From Crotophaga sulcirostris (taxonomy: Eukaryota; Chordata; Aves; Cuculiformes; Crotophagidae): a DNA stretch of 64,000 nt. The stretch spans positions 2,319,179-2,383,178 of the forward strand of contig VYZB01000016.1 in the NCBI GenBank assembly GCA_013397455.1, read 5' to 3'. Shown piece after piece: positions 1 through 13,853 of the stretch. Both the position numbers and the translations under genes were made by a program. How positions within the stretch are numbered: the first letter of the stretch is position 1; each line of letters starts with the position of its first letter. The notes beneath the pieces are model-generated. The model saw nothing but the letters and a program-made list of their open reading frames with translations, did not search any database and was not told the DNA's origin.

Positions 1-3000
1 ATTTGTAAACAGCAGGTAAGAAATTTAGACAAACAGAAACTGAAGATGAGAATTTTAGTTTGTCTTCCAGGAAGCACTTCAAGAAGGCAAATCCTTTTCC
101 TCTGTACCCTGTTTTATAGACTTTAATGTTGCCAGATACAGTCAAACCAATGACATTATATTGCAAACCAAATAGGATTTTGAAAAACTGTGAAAGAGGT
201 TTCCATACTTCCTTTAAGAAAACAAAACCAAAAACAAACCAACATCAGCTTCCGAAAGGAAACTGAAATTCTTTTTTCCCAGAGCAAATATTTATAGATT
301 AACTGCCAATGTGTTTGTGTCAAGAGATTGTTGTACATATGTGAAAAAGAGTATGAATAGAGGAAGTCAACAGAAATAGAATGAGCACTTACAAACATGA
401 GTCAGGATACATTTAAAAACATCTGTGTGATTGGTGATTCTTTTCAGAGACTGTTTAGTAAAGAAAAAACAAAATACAAAACCGGAAAATATAAATTCAG
501 CAGGAAGTATAACTTGGAATTTTCCTTCTTAGGGAGGCCTTTATAAAGATGATCTGGGTTTAAGACATACCCTTTCATCAAAGTTTCCTTCTTTTCAGCT
601 TAGATCTCTCTATTCACCGTAGTGGTTTTTATGGATGTAATTTTGAGGGCCCTAGCTCCCTCCATGCAATGTCTGGGGAACTTAGCTCTCTAAATCAGTT
701 TAGTGAGGTCTATTTCTAGTGGCCAACCATCTTAACTTGCTATGTAGGCTTATTCTATTACATTAAATGTATAAACTAAGGGCTAAAGAGTAGTTTATTT
801 GGAAAAGAATATGTATTTTTCTGTCAGTTAAGCTTTTGGCTATATTCATATCTTATGCCTGCTGTTAAAAATGCAGCCCTTTGTAGAGTACCTAATTTTG
901 CGTGTAATGAACTCCACTAGAGTTAACAGTGGGGTTTGAATCCAATATATTATATTTAAAGGCAAAAGGTCAGAATTTGCAAGTTATCTACCATGATTTT
1001 AGTAGTAATATTTCTACAGACTTTGCCTGTTGTAGAGTTAGGAGGACACTGAGCCCCCTTGAAAATCTCACCTGGACAGTGATGTCAGGCTCTGCAGTCT
1101 TAATACTGAATGGTGTGCTGTTGGATAGTCCAGCATTACAAATCTGAATCAGCACAGAAATGAGCTCACAACTGTTTTGTCAGGTTAGAAAAAGGATATG
1201 AAACATAGGGTATGTCATTTTTATGCTTTTATATCAGGTTTATTCTTGCTATGGAAAGGCAGAAGTCTTGTGTTCCAGCAAAAAGCCTGCCGTTATATAC
1301 CCAAATGTTTTGAACAAATAAGAAACGACAAAGTGAATTTATACTTACATATCTGAGAGAGTGAGGGAGAATTATTTTCTGTTATGTGGCTGCAACATTT
1401 TTGATCTAGTACTATCTGCCTTAAAGATGAGTTGGCTACATCATTCAGTTGCAGTCTGAGTCTCTCAGGCTTTGCCAACATGTTGTTTAGATGGTGAATA
1501 CAACCTTTGTTTGTGTGAGCTTGCTGTGGGTCAGATGGGATACAGCTGTAATCTTGCAATTGTACAGCTCCTTCTGGCCTGGTGTTGGTTGTGATCTATC
1601 AGATCCTGTTAGGAAGCTAGTTATGTTGGTTTAGGCTTAGGCCCATGCTAACAGTCCATGTGTTGTCTGACCAGATTATAATATCAGAGTGAGCTTATAT
1701 TTTCTTGGAAAAAATAAAAGAGCAAGCTTGCATGTTGTTGCAAAATACTGCCCAGATACACGGTTAGACAAAATCCATAGTGCACTCAAACCTATCTTTT
1801 GTGGGTCACCTGCTTCAGAGAAGGGCATGGGTTCATATAACACTTTAAGTTTCTTTCCCAGTATTACTAATTACATGCAGTTATTGTTCCATTTGCTCAT
1901 CATTTAGAACACTGTCTTCCAGTACATGATTCTAGTAAAGACATAGATTCCTCTCTCAAAAATACTCTTGCCAGGAAAAGATATCCTAATATTCTGAGAA
2001 AAGCGCATCTCCACTGCTAGATTTCTTCCACCAGGTATTGACAGTTGTGAGGGGAAATAAAGCCTACTGCTAGCTGGCATTTGCCTCTAAGCCTTACATT
2101 TGTCTTGGGTCTGACCGATACATACACGTCTTTGAACCCGTGTACTGTCTCACTGACTTCAGTATTAATTTCTTTGTTTGGCATATCGGTTTATAAATCC
2201 CATGGACTACGTAAGTGGGGTCTGCTGAGTGCTCTGTCATCGCTGGAGAGAGTGTAGCTTTGCTGGGATGTGGTTCCCAGTTTATCAATATAATTAAGCT
2301 CATTAGGCTGAATTTAAACTCTGTGAATATCCTCCATCTCTCTCCATATATTTTAAACTGTGTCTAACTTATCTATCCTGATCATAATGAAGGTTTCTGA
2401 AATTCTAAGAGGAATAGTGAAGAATGAATAATATCTCTGTCTATCAGTCATAAGATATCTTCTTTTATAAAACAAGCTTGTTAGGGGAAGCATCACCTTA
2501 GAGTTGAAGTAATTCACTGTCATCTAGTAGGTATTTCTCTGCATTCTTCTATCTCACCCAAGTTATCTTTTTGTCTTTAGCAACTCGGAAAGCACCTGTA
2601 TCTTAGCTTGGGATTGTTTTGTGTTATTCTTTGTAAGGTTTCTGCATCCTTCTTTTTGTGGTGCACAGATGCAAAGAACACTTGATGAGGGCATGCAGGT
2701 GAAAGAACAACAGCTTTACAGAATGCATTTAAAGCATAAATTGCAATGGTCTTTAACTGCACAGAGGCCATTCAAAAGGCCAAGCATTAAAAGATGTTCT
2801 GTGGTAGTTAAAAAAAACTTGCCATATGATCAAACTAAATGAAACACTTCAGAGAGACCCTCTAAGTCTCCCTGAGTGGAGGGATGCAACTGTAGGAACC
2901 ACTAAGCATGAGGCTTTTATCCTTCAGGCTTGAGGTCCTTCTTTTCCTAAACAAATGTTTGTGGTGATTTGGGTAATAGTTTTGACATCATTTAAAAAAA

Positions 3001-3687
3001 AATCAAGGATATTTCATCTTTAGTATTTAAAAAATGAAATGTTCTGAGGAAAATTCTTTATAATACTAATGAAGAAAGTAAAATATTGAGGATGACAAAA
3101 AATTATTGTGTTCTATGTTTATTTTTCTTGCCAGGAAAACGAATATATTTTCATTTTTTTTGTGTGTCATCTGGAAACTAAAAATTAGTTATTCTCAGAA
3201 TTATAATCTTAGTCATTCAACATAACTTGAGGCAATTACCATAACCAAGATGACTTTCAAAGCATGAGTAATTTACTTACTGTACCTAGATCATTAATAA
3301 CCACAGATGGACCATAAACTGATCCATAATATGTCTCCATCCATCACAGCTTTGAATTGAAATGTCTTCTGACTAGACAGGTTAATCTGTCCTATCTGAT
3401 TGGCTCGTTGCACTAGTAAGAACTGGTAGATCTATTTCTGATCTTACCTTTTGTGCTTTTCGTAATCATAAGTGATTAATTGTGAACCCATCTTGTATCT
3501 CAGTGATAGAACTGTTTTGGAAGATTTACAGATTCACAGTCCTAAGAAATGTATCTTTTATGCTGTGCAGTTGCAAGAAAGGCTTCAAGCATCACCATAT
3601 CTCTAATAAGAGGATGGCAGTACCTTGGAAATATAAAGGAAAAGTTCCCAAATGTTTGTCTGCCTTTTCCAAACAAGACTTTTTTTT
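1..3687. other. AT-rich noncoding stretch, nothing recognised
   Basis: No open frame here exceeds about 90 codons, and none of the translations resembles a protein family I know. I saw no retrotransposon tail, no CpG-rich promoter-like stretch and no RNA gene. Short A and T runs are scattered through it, as in ordinary avian intergenic or intronic DNA. Very old repeats that have decayed beyond visual recognition could be present. Confidence 0.6.
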
Positions 3688-3715
3688 GGGGGGGAGAAGG
3701 GGGGGGAGGGATGGG
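3688..3715 (+). repeat. G-run tract, potential G-quadruplex
   Basis: After a run of eight or more T, the plus strand has G runs of 7, 8, 3 and 3 separated by loops of at most four bases (A-G-A-A, A, A-T). This meets the usual four-run definition of a G-quadruplex-forming sequence. It stands alone in AT-rich DNA with no gene nearby, so a regulatory role is not indicated. Homopolymer runs like these are also prone to length errors in sequencing. Confidence 0.75.
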
Positions 3716-6700
3716 ACTGTATTATTTCAGATGATGTCTATGTACAGTCAATGCTTCCATGTGTCCCTAGCTGTATAAATAAGTCAAATAGCTGTAAAAG
3801 TTTTTTGACTGGGAAACTAGATATCTTGTAAACATTCTACTGGATTAACCTGGGTATACTATCCTAAATCTTCTGCTAACTTTTATATGTCATCCTTTTT
3901 TTACCAGAAAACATTTACGTCTAATATTTATACCTTTTTATAACTTCTACTCTCCTTTTTATACTTCTTCAAACAATAAATATACTAGAAATTATTCATT
4001 TCTTGATATTTTTTGTTTCTTGAAAATTCTTGTTCCCTGCAAATTCATAACTCTGAATTTCACATTTTGTTCACTAATGCACTTGATCTATACTAGAACA
4101 AGGCAGCTTTGCTTCTCTTATTTCTCTTCTACAAGATACTCTGGATAAAACATTCTGCAAGGATGTCTCATCCACATATATGATTTAAAAACAGATAAGT
4201 TCCGTTCAGAACTCAGGGCAAGTGCAGGAAAGGTACAAAACAGAGAGCCCTTCAGACTCCAGCCCTGTCTTTATAGGATAATAACAGCAATGGGAACTTC
4301 CCTCGTTTAATTTCTTATCCTCATCTCAGGGTAACCTTCCGCACGTTTACAAAAACTTTGGCAACTCAGCAAGAGTTTACAATGGATTTGTTGTTATTAG
4401 TGGTGTTATTTAATGTGGAAACCCACACACCAGCAACTTCACTGAGACCACCAATACGTTGGCATAGTACCCCTATATTTTTATTAATTTGCATGCATCA
4501 TGTATTCCTCAAGAACTGAGAGTGAAATGTGCAGGTCATGTAGAGACTTTAACTCCATGAATACTGTGCGGTATATAACAGGCTAGTAATAAAATTATTA
4601 TGGCAAAATATCACATGCTGGCTAAAACACTAATGTAGGAAATATTATCACGGAACAGTATTTCACTGCTGAAACAAAATATCTTTGTATTTGTCACACT
4701 CAGTAAAGGAACTGATACATAAATTCATCTTATTTTTAAACTTCAGGAATATAGCTATACCTTCTGTAATCACAACAGAATAATAATATAATAAATCAGT
4801 TTTATGAGTCCTGTCTCTTTTAAATCATATGAATAGTAATTAAATTGCGCAATGAAGGAGCCATTGAATTAAATTTCAGGAAAAATCCTCTTCCTGTCTC
4901 TTTCAGGAAAAATATTAGATTTAGAAGTGAGAAGTAAATAGAGTAAGATGAAAAGGGTGTTCCTCACACTTTTTTCAACTGTGTTTTTCACTGTTTGACA
5001 TCGAAGGATATTTACAGTGTTGGAAGTGTACTATATACAGATAACTGAAAATTAGTATTTGTAATCTAGAACCTGACAAAAATAGAAATCTAAGCTTTGG
5101 CAATTATCTGTAGGGTAGTAACAGCTGTGACAGGTGATTTTTGTGGATATCCACATAGGTCAACTCTAGCTGAGCTGCTCATATTCAAAAGGAGGCACTC
5201 ATTCCATTCCGGTTCTCTCTCGATCCTTATTAAACACATTTCTTCCACTTCAGCTCCCAGTCTGCTACAGAGATGTACAAGTCACATGAAAGTACTGCCA
5301 AGTAGGCACTAATTGGTGCCCTAGCTGGCAATCTCAGAAGGCAGGCCAAGGAAGGAGACTGAAATACTTTCCAGGTCAGCTCAAAGGCATTTTGGGGCAA
5401 ACATAGAAAGCTTGTAGTGCTTGTGTTTGCATCTTTTCCAGCACAACCAGGCCAAAGCTGGTTGCCCAGAGAAGCAGTGAATGACCAGTGAAGAGCACTG
5501 AATTAATTTCTGCAGCACCTTCAATATTGTCATTTATGAGAAAGAGATGCAAAATTACATTTGAGATTGGCATAGAATACACTTACTTCTAAGACAGTGG
5601 CTTCAAATTAAAGGGTTGCTACTTCAGCTAGCATGTATAAGATGAAACTAATCAAAACTCAGCTGCAGAGGCAAAGCTCCCAACTGGAAGTGAGTCATGA
5701 GCTCAGGATGTGAAATCAGGGGAAGATTGCATTAGTAAAGAAAACTGGAAACTTCATCTATAACAGAGCAGAAAGACCAATTTTATTTTGATAGCTGCAG
5801 ACACTTTTGGACATCATTATGTTTTCTTATCACACGGTAGAACAGGGTGTGAAGTGAAGACTTCTCTTAGTAGGTTCCTCCCTGTTTTTTTCACAGGGCT
5901 GGAGTGAGGAGAGTGCTCTGATGACATTGTAGTATTATTTAAGTCGAATACATACTGCAAATGTGTGATGAAAGAGTTAAAGCCACCTTATTAGATATTT
6001 TCTCTAACATTGTTGAACGTATATTGCTTTTAGGACAAAATAATATTACAATATTGTATGATTGTGGAAGTTTCATTCTTGTTTAGACAGTTTGGATCAT
6101 TCCACTTCTTCCTATTCAAAGCCACTGAACCAAACCCACTTTATTAGATAGTCTTTTGCTGAGATGGCCATTTTTTTCTTTGTCACTTGAACCCTCTGTA
6201 CAGATGTTCTTAAGGAAATTGCTAATCAGAAATGCTGCTATGCGTCATGGGTTCCAAAAGTACTTTGACCGCCAGCAAAAAAGAATAAGAAAAGAAGTTA
6301 ATAATGAGTCCTCTGAAGTGAAGAGTAGAGAGAGTTGTTGGTACCTTCCAAGTACTGTGCAGTGACATAATTTTTTAAGGCCTTATATCAGTGTCTACCA
6401 AAAAAAGTACAACTGTTGTGAGGTAGTCTGTGTCATTACCCCATAAAGGTTCTATAAATAAAGCTATTATATACAAGTACAGAATGGATGAAAATTGTAT
6501 CTCTTCAGTAGAGCTTCCTCTGCTATTGATAAAATTGCAAGCCCTTTGGGTATGATTTAATCTTCAAATGGCTTTCTTAGAAAAGAAAAAAAAAACAACA
6601 AAAAAGGGACTTTTTAATGTTTGGAGTCATTGCTAATCTATTTTGGTTGGAAATCTTTTTGATGCGTCTTTGTTTTACAAATAACAAATGCACTATATCT

Positions 6701-8617
6701 TGTAAGGTGTATTAGTAGAAAGAGGCAATTTGAGGTTTAAGCTTTTAGTTTACAGTTTTGACTTTTCACTTAATGATTTTTTTTTCAACAGAAGAGAAAA
6801 AAAGTGTTTTTATTCACTACAGTAAAGGTAGTAGAGTTATTCCAGTATTCTTTCATCAGTACACTTGTCATTGGTGCAGTAATAAGGGTCCACTTTCATT
6901 CCAGTACAGACAAGGAATACGAATTGTTCTTCCTTTCTTCCTTTCTTGCATCTACCTCAGTAATAGAGGCTATTTCTCTGTTTTCTTTGGTTTCAGATTT
7001 CTAGTTTTTCACTTAAAATGTGTGACCAAGGAGGATTGTTAACCATGGTAGTTATGGGACTCATTCATTCCTGATTACTTCAGTTTTGTCTCTCATTTAT
7101 CCCAAGGGTTGGGCACAGTTTTCCTCATCACTTGTCTTTCAGGAATTGATGTAAAGTATGTCTTAGTCTCTACTTTGTTGTATAGTCTATCCACTGCGCC
7201 CTTCGAGTTTAGCATTTTGAACATGCCATTTTCCACCTCCATTTCAGGGAGAGTGACAAAACAGAAGTGTTTTATTTACTAGACACCTTTGTTATTCTCC
7301 TGCTTCAAACCTTCTAATTTCTCATTCATTGAGAAGAAACAATACATTTGACAAGTCACATAATACAAATACCAAATAGTGAATAATGAATGGCAAATAC
7401 AGGCAGCACTTTATTGTCATTTACCTTAAGGCCTCTTTTCTCCACTCTGGCATTAAAAAAGGATCTGAAAGAGAAAGCATCGTGTTGAGGTTCCTTTCAG
7501 CTGACAGGTGGGTGGAAAGGAACTCATTATGAATAAGTGTAAGCAATAGTAAACAAACAAATAACCTCAAAAGAAAAATCATTCAAACTATTTTACAAGC
7601 ATGTATAAGTAATATATGAATGACTTCATCTCACTTTTGGAAAACAGATTAAACAATTGTATTACATGTAACATTTGTCATTAGTAATTTCTCCCACATT
7701 TACAAAATGATCTAATTTAAGACAAAGTTTGAAGGCAAAAAAGACCAGATTTATTGTGAAATGAATGAAGCTGCACATCATTTGGAGATGGCACTTCTGT
7801 AATTACTACGGACACTGATACTATGTGAAGTGCTTTGATGGGGACTGCACACACAGAAGAAGAGCCAATCTGTTACATTCTTTATACTGACTTTGAGGTC
7901 AGAGACCAGGATGTGCCAAGTTTCTGTTTGGTCACAAGTAGTGTAGGTGCAGGTCTAATGGAATTATTGAGGATTTTATATAGATCTAAGCTTTGGCAAC
8001 TGAGTTGGATGCTTCCTTAATCTGGGATCAATGAAAATGAACCCCAAGAACTACATCTCAGCTGAAGACTGTCACAACTTGGCAAGCTGTACTCTCAGCT
8101 TTGGTTTCACCTATTTGAGAAGACAGAAATCACTGTAAACTGTCCTGCTTCTAAGGTTGTGGGAGAGCAAGGTCTGCTCTCAATCCTCAAAACTGAATAA
8201 TTGTCACTACTTAGAAATATTTAATCATCCATTTTCTTATAAAACTTAGGCAACAAATCTGGCAGCTTAGTTGCTTCATCTGCTCTGGGTCACCCACCCC
8301 AGAATCCTCTTCAAAGCTCTCTATTCCCCTTCCCAATTGCTTTGCTATTCCAACATGTTTTATGGAAAAGCCAGGAAATATATAAAAAAGATCCTTTCCT
8401 TCTAAGTCAAGGGTCACTTGCACAACAACTTGCTCAAAATGTGTGTGAGCATTTGCTTTATTTGTTAGCTTTGTACATTAGACAGTAGTCACAAAGTGTT
8501 ATAAAGGAGTTTTTCAAGCTTAGTACTTTTCCATTAGGCATTAATAAAACAAATGGAAAAGAAGGGAGATCTTTGTTCTGTCAGAGCAGGGATACCCAAT
8601 TTTTATCTTTGCCCAAC
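3716..8617. other. AT-rich noncoding stretch, nothing recognised
   Basis: Open frames are all under 100 codons and have no recognisable protein signature. I saw no mobile-element termini. The frames at 6,156-6,365 and 6,758-7,042 (plus) look like chance frames: their residues follow the local AT-rich composition and no domain is visible. Confidence 0.6.
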
Positions 8618-8640
8618 AGAAGGAAGGAAGGAGGGAAGAG
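8618..8640 (+). repeat. Short GGAA-type simple repeat
   Basis: About five imperfect copies of a GGAA unit (agaaggaaggaaggaggg) occur in an otherwise unique stretch. It is a purine tract typical of vertebrate microsatellites. No neighbouring gene gives it a context. Confidence 0.8.
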
Positions 8641-8886
8641 TGGGGATGAGTGCAGGAACAGCACCGCGCTAGGCTGTGGAGTGGGGGCAGGAAGGGAATA
8701 AATCATCTCTACTGTTTAGTCACGCCATCAGCACATCTGTCTGACTGCCTGACTGACAGACACAAAAATGCCCATGGTAAATGAACTTTTTTGTGGCTTC
8801 CACTAGGAAGCAATAGGGAATATTCAAGGGAGACATTTCTTGGGAACTAGAAATGGAAACACAAAACAAGAGAGGATTTTTACTTC

Positions 8887-8920
8887 TACTATTTTTACTT
8901 TACTATTTTTACTTTACTAT
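8887..8920 (+). repeat. 14-bp tandem repeat, about 2.4 copies
   Basis: The 14-bp unit tactatttttactt occurs twice in perfect tandem (8,887-8,900 and 8,901-8,914) and is followed by a partial third copy. It looks like a recent local slippage duplication, with no sign of a larger element around it. Confidence 0.85.
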
Positions 8921-10775
8921 AACAGAAATCACACCTCTAATATTCCCTAACCCAGAATAATAAGGTTGAATTTGTTTATGTTTTGGAACATAAACACTCA
9001 CAACGCTTTATCTCATCAGTCATATTCCATCCCTGTGACTGCAGTTAGCTCAGAGGTGGTCAGAAGGGAGATATGCTACTGCATAATCACAGTTACCATT
9101 CAGTTGAATTATACTTTGAAAGTGGAATCTATCCATTAATAACTCAAATTAAGTTTTTCTCCTAAAGCTAAATCATTGAATTCTATTAAATGATTTTTTG
9201 TGTATGTGTGTGTTTGTGGTTCTTACTTTTTATTCCAAAATAGATGTCATTCAAAGTTTCTATAATAACACACCTGTCATTAACAGTTCTGGAAAACATA
9301 AGGAGCTCCTAGCAAGCCATACTGAGCAATTATTCATGTGAACTGAACTGTTGCTTCCACTGGGTGCAGAGTTCAGTCTAACCCTAAACTACCAGAGCAC
9401 AGAGAAAAGTCTCTGGTCTTACATGAAGAATCCACCATAGGACCATGCCACCAGTGCGGTACATTTGATGAGAAAACTACCACCTTGTTGCAATGACACA
9501 GTGGTTTTTAATGACTCCTATAGTAAAAGTAGTGATCCTTGGATAGCGATATATCCTCACAAATGTTTTACATATAAGTGGAAAAATATCAGCCATAAGA
9601 ATATAATAGTATTATGAGATGTTTCTGATATTTTAACTTTCAGCTCACTCTTTGTGTGTTCTGAATGAAGCTGTGAAAGAAAATGGTGATAAGATTTCTG
9701 GTTGAGCAGTTTGATTACTTTTTAGATGAGTCCCCTGTAGTTATAACATTCCAGTTTCTTCTGTCTTTGACACGACTCATCTGGAGACTAAAGGAGGCTG
9801 GGGGAGGGGCAGTAGAGGAAAGTGAGTCTTCCCAAATAATCCTAAACAGAGTAAAGAACTGCAGCGTGTCCCCTTTCTCTCACAGTTTGCATCACAGAAA
9901 ACTTGCCTTTGTTTTGGGATTGAAACGTGATGATTCAAATTGATACTTAACCTATCTCCTGGCAAGTTAAACATCATCAGTGGTAAAGTTTTTAATTGAA
10001 ACTGATTCATACGGTGCCTGCAGAGTTCCTGTGGAAGTCAGTTTTACACAAGGGAGTGACAGGGATGAGCTCAATGAAATAGGGAACAAACCAATTACAG
10101 AGGTCAAACTGAACAATAAAGCTATTTTAAATTAAATTCTTCTGAGTTTAAACATTTGACACTCAGATCCTGTCAGTACAACATGTTCTGCTTCTTATAT
10201 TCACCTACTGCTGGCTGGTGCCAGGGGTATTTCTTTGGACATTTGTTCTGACCCAGTATTTCAGTTCTTTTGTTCTTAGAGATTGACCACTAGTGGAGCT
10301 GTATTCTCCTAATATCATAAGTCAGACATGACTAAATTAGTTCTTCACTCCTTTTAGAAAGTTCTTTTTACTTTGTTTTGTACTGCTGTAAAGCAAAAGC
10401 ATCAAAACTATCACTTAAAAAAAAATCAAAAGAGACCTGCAGCTGAGGCAAGGACAAATTATTTCAATAGACAAGGGATTGTTTGAGTCTGTATTTCTGT
10501 TTTGAAATTTCAGTCCTTTTGCTTTAGATCTTGAGATGCAGCCACACTATTTTCCAAAGGATTTGAAGAGTCATACAATTATGCACATAGACTGCATGTG
10601 TGCACACATCAGCCCCCCAGTGGTGATTCTCAGTTGGATATTTTGTTCTTTGTACTTGTATTTTTGAGTGTGAATTAAAACAAATTCTTATTTCTGCTTT
10701 GTTTTCAAAAGCTTGCCTACAGTTTTCCTTGGCTTTTGTGTTTTCCTTTTATCATTTGAGTAATGGGACATGAAA
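8921..10775. other. AT-rich noncoding stretch, nothing recognised
   Basis: No frame is longer than about 90 codons and no repeat family is recognisable. A purine-rich patch near 9,785-9,820 contains several short G runs but not four runs of three. The rest is ordinary AT-rich sequence. Confidence 0.55.
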
Positions 10776-11225
10776 TGAAGAAAAGAAAGATCAAGAAAAT
10801 GATAGAAGGTTTGGAAAGTAAGATCTGTGAGGGGAGAAGAAGGTTAATAAGATAAGTGGGATGTTCAATCTAAAGAAAAGAAGACTTAGGAAAACCATGA
10901 CAGCTCTCTTTAGATATGTAAAAGGACAAGGGAAATTATTCTCATTAGTCACCCAAGACAGAGTAATATGCTTGAGCTGTTGCAAGGAAAATGTAGGTTA
11001 AATATTATGAAAAACTTTGTAACTATAAAAACAGATAGATAATGAAACAAACTGCCAAAGGATGCTAGGGAGTCACTGTCTCCAGAGGTATTCAAGGTGA
11101 AATAGCTACTCATCTAGTAGAGATGGTTTTGGACTAAACAAATTAAAAGAAGTAGGACGACACAGGAGGGATGAAATGGATAGACCATCCAGCAAAGGTC
11201 TTTTCAGACTCAAATGATTCTAGGG
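10776..11225 (+). mobile_element. Decayed CR1 non-LTR retrotransposon, 3' end fragment
   Basis: The plus strand follows, with heavy substitution, the order of landmarks found in the 3' part of old amniote CR1 elements: 'atgatagaaggtttggaaa' near the start, 'tatgtaaaaggacaagggaa' about 115 bases later, 'gggagtcactgtctccagag' (an old form of the 'gaatctccatcattggag' stretch), and a tail reading 'ggtcttttcagactcaaatg' then 'attctagg'. The family is known to insert by target-primed reverse transcription and to be 5' truncated. This copy keeps only about 450 bases and has no coding capacity. The decay points to an old insertion, shared with other birds if not with reptiles. The assignment rests on remembered landmarks, not an alignment. 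Confidence 0.8.
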
Positions 11226-13698
11226 ATGAAAGACAATGTTTGAAGGAGTGTTAAACGCAGTAAGACATGAAGAAGAGTGCATATAAAGTGGTGAAAAGAG
11301 AAAAATGGTGAGAGGACTTTAAAAAAATTATAGTGTTCAATAGCAAGAGAAGTGAAAAGCTGAAGTTTTGACCAAAAAAAAGTAAAATAAATACCTCATC
11401 ACTGCCATTAAGCCTAAATCCTACCAACAGCTTTGTATACTTGCAGATATACCCAGATATATCCAAATATCTGGGTAATCTCTTTGCTTTCAGTTGTCCA
11501 TGAAAGGAAATGCAAATATACTGAATTGTATAAACTTTCATTTCCCTATTTTAATATATGCATCCAGGCAGAGCCTGAATAGACTGTTACCAGTTTATTA
11601 TAGGAGGTACTATGATTATTGTCCAAAGACCAAAATGAAATATTTTTTAGGCATCTTCATTTTGAACTGTAAGCTGTTCTCCATATAGCAATAGTAATTT
11701 CAGTAGAGCCACTTGAAAATGAGGATATCGTGCATTCTGAGGAAGAATGGTGCAATCTGGCTTCCTATCATGCGTAATAACTATAACTATTTATTAAGCA
11801 CGAGGATCATTTATGACTTCATATTTCCCATTCCACTGAGAGAAAAGATTAACGTATATTTCTTATACACTTTGGCTTGATAATGCAATTCTAAGATCTA
11901 AATTCATTATGACCCAATAGGAAACACCAAATAAGGACACATTGTTTACACCTGGTAATATACTTTCACTTAGGCAGAAGGCATCAATATGACTGTATTT
12001 GGGGACAGTTGCAACATTACTGGACCCCACTTTCATGCAGGTCAGGATGAAGAGTGAGAGAAGTGACTGATTACTTTTACATGGACTCAAGGGTGCTGGA
12101 ATCCCTGCAAACCTTATATGGCAGGTCTGCAGCCTTTGCTTGAGCTCTTGCATTAAAAAAACAAATAAGTGTTGCGTTGTAGAACCGCAGGCCAGAAGGA
12201 GATTATTTTCTTCAGGATATGTATTTGTACAAGAAGTAGTCCAGATTTTTAGACTTCTCATATAGTGACTGCACTGCAAAGTTACACTCATGGGTCCAGG
12301 CTTGTGATTACATACACATTTAAGACCTGATAACTTTTTAGGTTTACTTCCTTCTTAAATAATTTTTAAATAATTTCATCACTGTTTTTGTGGGTTTATG
12401 GAAACTTATTCTCTGGTTTTCAACCAGTCACTACATCTGTCCATTCTATGACTTCTCCACAGAGGGCAGTGGGAGGATGTGGGTGTCGTACTGGGCATGA
12501 GGAGTGTCAGGACACTGGTGGATCATCCACAGTCTAGTAGTTATGTCTGCATTCCACAACAATCCTCTGCAACCAGCCTGGGCTTTACCAGATACTGTGG
12601 TGAAAAAATTATGTGTAATGTCCCACCTAACTCTTAAATAAGCAGGTTTATTTTTATGGATAGGACTGAGGAACAAACAAAGCAATGTACAGTTTTAGTT
12701 AGGTCCTAGTTAAGGCTCATGCTAGTATACTCATACCAGCAAAACCTTCAAATGCTGATAAACACTGTAAAAGGGGCATCATTAGCTTTTTTCATATTGG
12801 ATATATGCATATTATTGAAATATTATTGGACAAAAATCCAACCAAAGTGATACTGTTATCTATCATTTCTGTTTAACCAAATACAACCAACTAAGGATAA
12901 ATTAAAAAAATAGATGACTTCTCTGGGTAATTCTTTACGAGTGATCTCTTCTTGGTTAGTCCGATACTCTCTCGCACATGTGAGCTCAGAAGAAGGTGCA
13001 TATAAACCATGGCTACTCAAAGTACCATGAAAATCTTACACTATCTTCCGTCTGAAATGTCACGTTTCCGTTAATGTAGAATTACATAATACAGAAATTA
13101 CTGTCTGTTGATGTGACATTGTGTAATGGATAAGTTTCTTTTCTGTTGCTTCATTAATACTGCCATGGTTTGTAGGTGTATTAAAATTTGAGAATGAATA
13201 AAAATTAAGGCTTTTCAGGGAGTCTGAAGACAAAATTAAGAAACTATTGGAAGATTCATACCTTTATATTACCTAGGATTGTGATGCAAAAAATTAACAC
13301 ATATTTTAAATAATGTTGTTATCTCTCAGGCATAAGATTTTTTTGTCCTTCTTCTTTAACCTGTTTTTTGTTGAGTCAGATATCAGAAAGTCTGGTTTCA
13401 ACACTTTATAACACTAAGATTTTTCTGCAACAAGGTCAGTGATTCAGTACTATTAGTTGATACCCAAAGGAGATCAGTTATTATTTTCTGAATGTCAGGT
13501 GTTTTTTTATTATTAATAAAGGTAATTTATACACATTTTTTCTAGACAAACATAATTTAAATATTTAATATAATTTATACTTTTGGAACTTTATCTTGTA
13601 AAAAACTACAAACAATTCCCACTAAATTAATGAAAATAACACTTGAGGAAGACCCTGTTAGGAAACCAGGTTGGCATCCTTTCCTGTGAAGCATATTT
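11226..13698. other. Noncoding stretch containing the window's longest frame
   Basis: The minus strand holds an ATG-initiated frame of 142 codons at 11,863-12,291. Its translation shows no domain, signal peptide or membrane segment that I recognise, and I see no supporting splice or promoter signals. With stop codons this common in AT-rich DNA, one frame of this size in 64 kb of six-frame sequence is close to chance expectation, so I do not call it a gene. Nothing else was recognised in the stretch. Confidence 0.55.
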
Positions 13699-13853
13699 TA
13701 TAGAATCATAGAATCATAGAATGGTTTGGGTTGGAAGGGACTATAAAGATCATCTAGTTCCAACCACTCTGCCATGGGCAGGGACACTTCCCACTAGACT
13801 AGGCTGCTCAAGACTCCACCCAAACTGCCTTGAACTCTTCCAGAGAGGGGGAT
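13699..13853 (-). mobile_element. CR1 retrotransposon, 3' end fragment, avian type
   Basis: On the plus strand this reads as the reverse complement of the avian CR1 3' end. It begins with 'tagaatcatagaatcatag', the inverted 8-bp tail repeat. It continues with 'tggtttgggttggaaggga', 'gatcatctagttccaacc', 'ccatgggcagggacac' and 'cttgaactcttccagagag', then stops. About 155 bases remain, so the element is severely 5' truncated, as most avian CR1 copies are. Similarity to the standard avian sequence is high by eye, making it one of the younger insertions here. It borders a TA-rich tract with a short assembly gap. Confidence 0.97.

Noticed and set aside
10612..10640. 'cagtggtgattctcag' as a possible hAT-type transposon terminus
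   Set aside because: No matching inverted terminus or 8-bp target duplication was found within a few kilobases.
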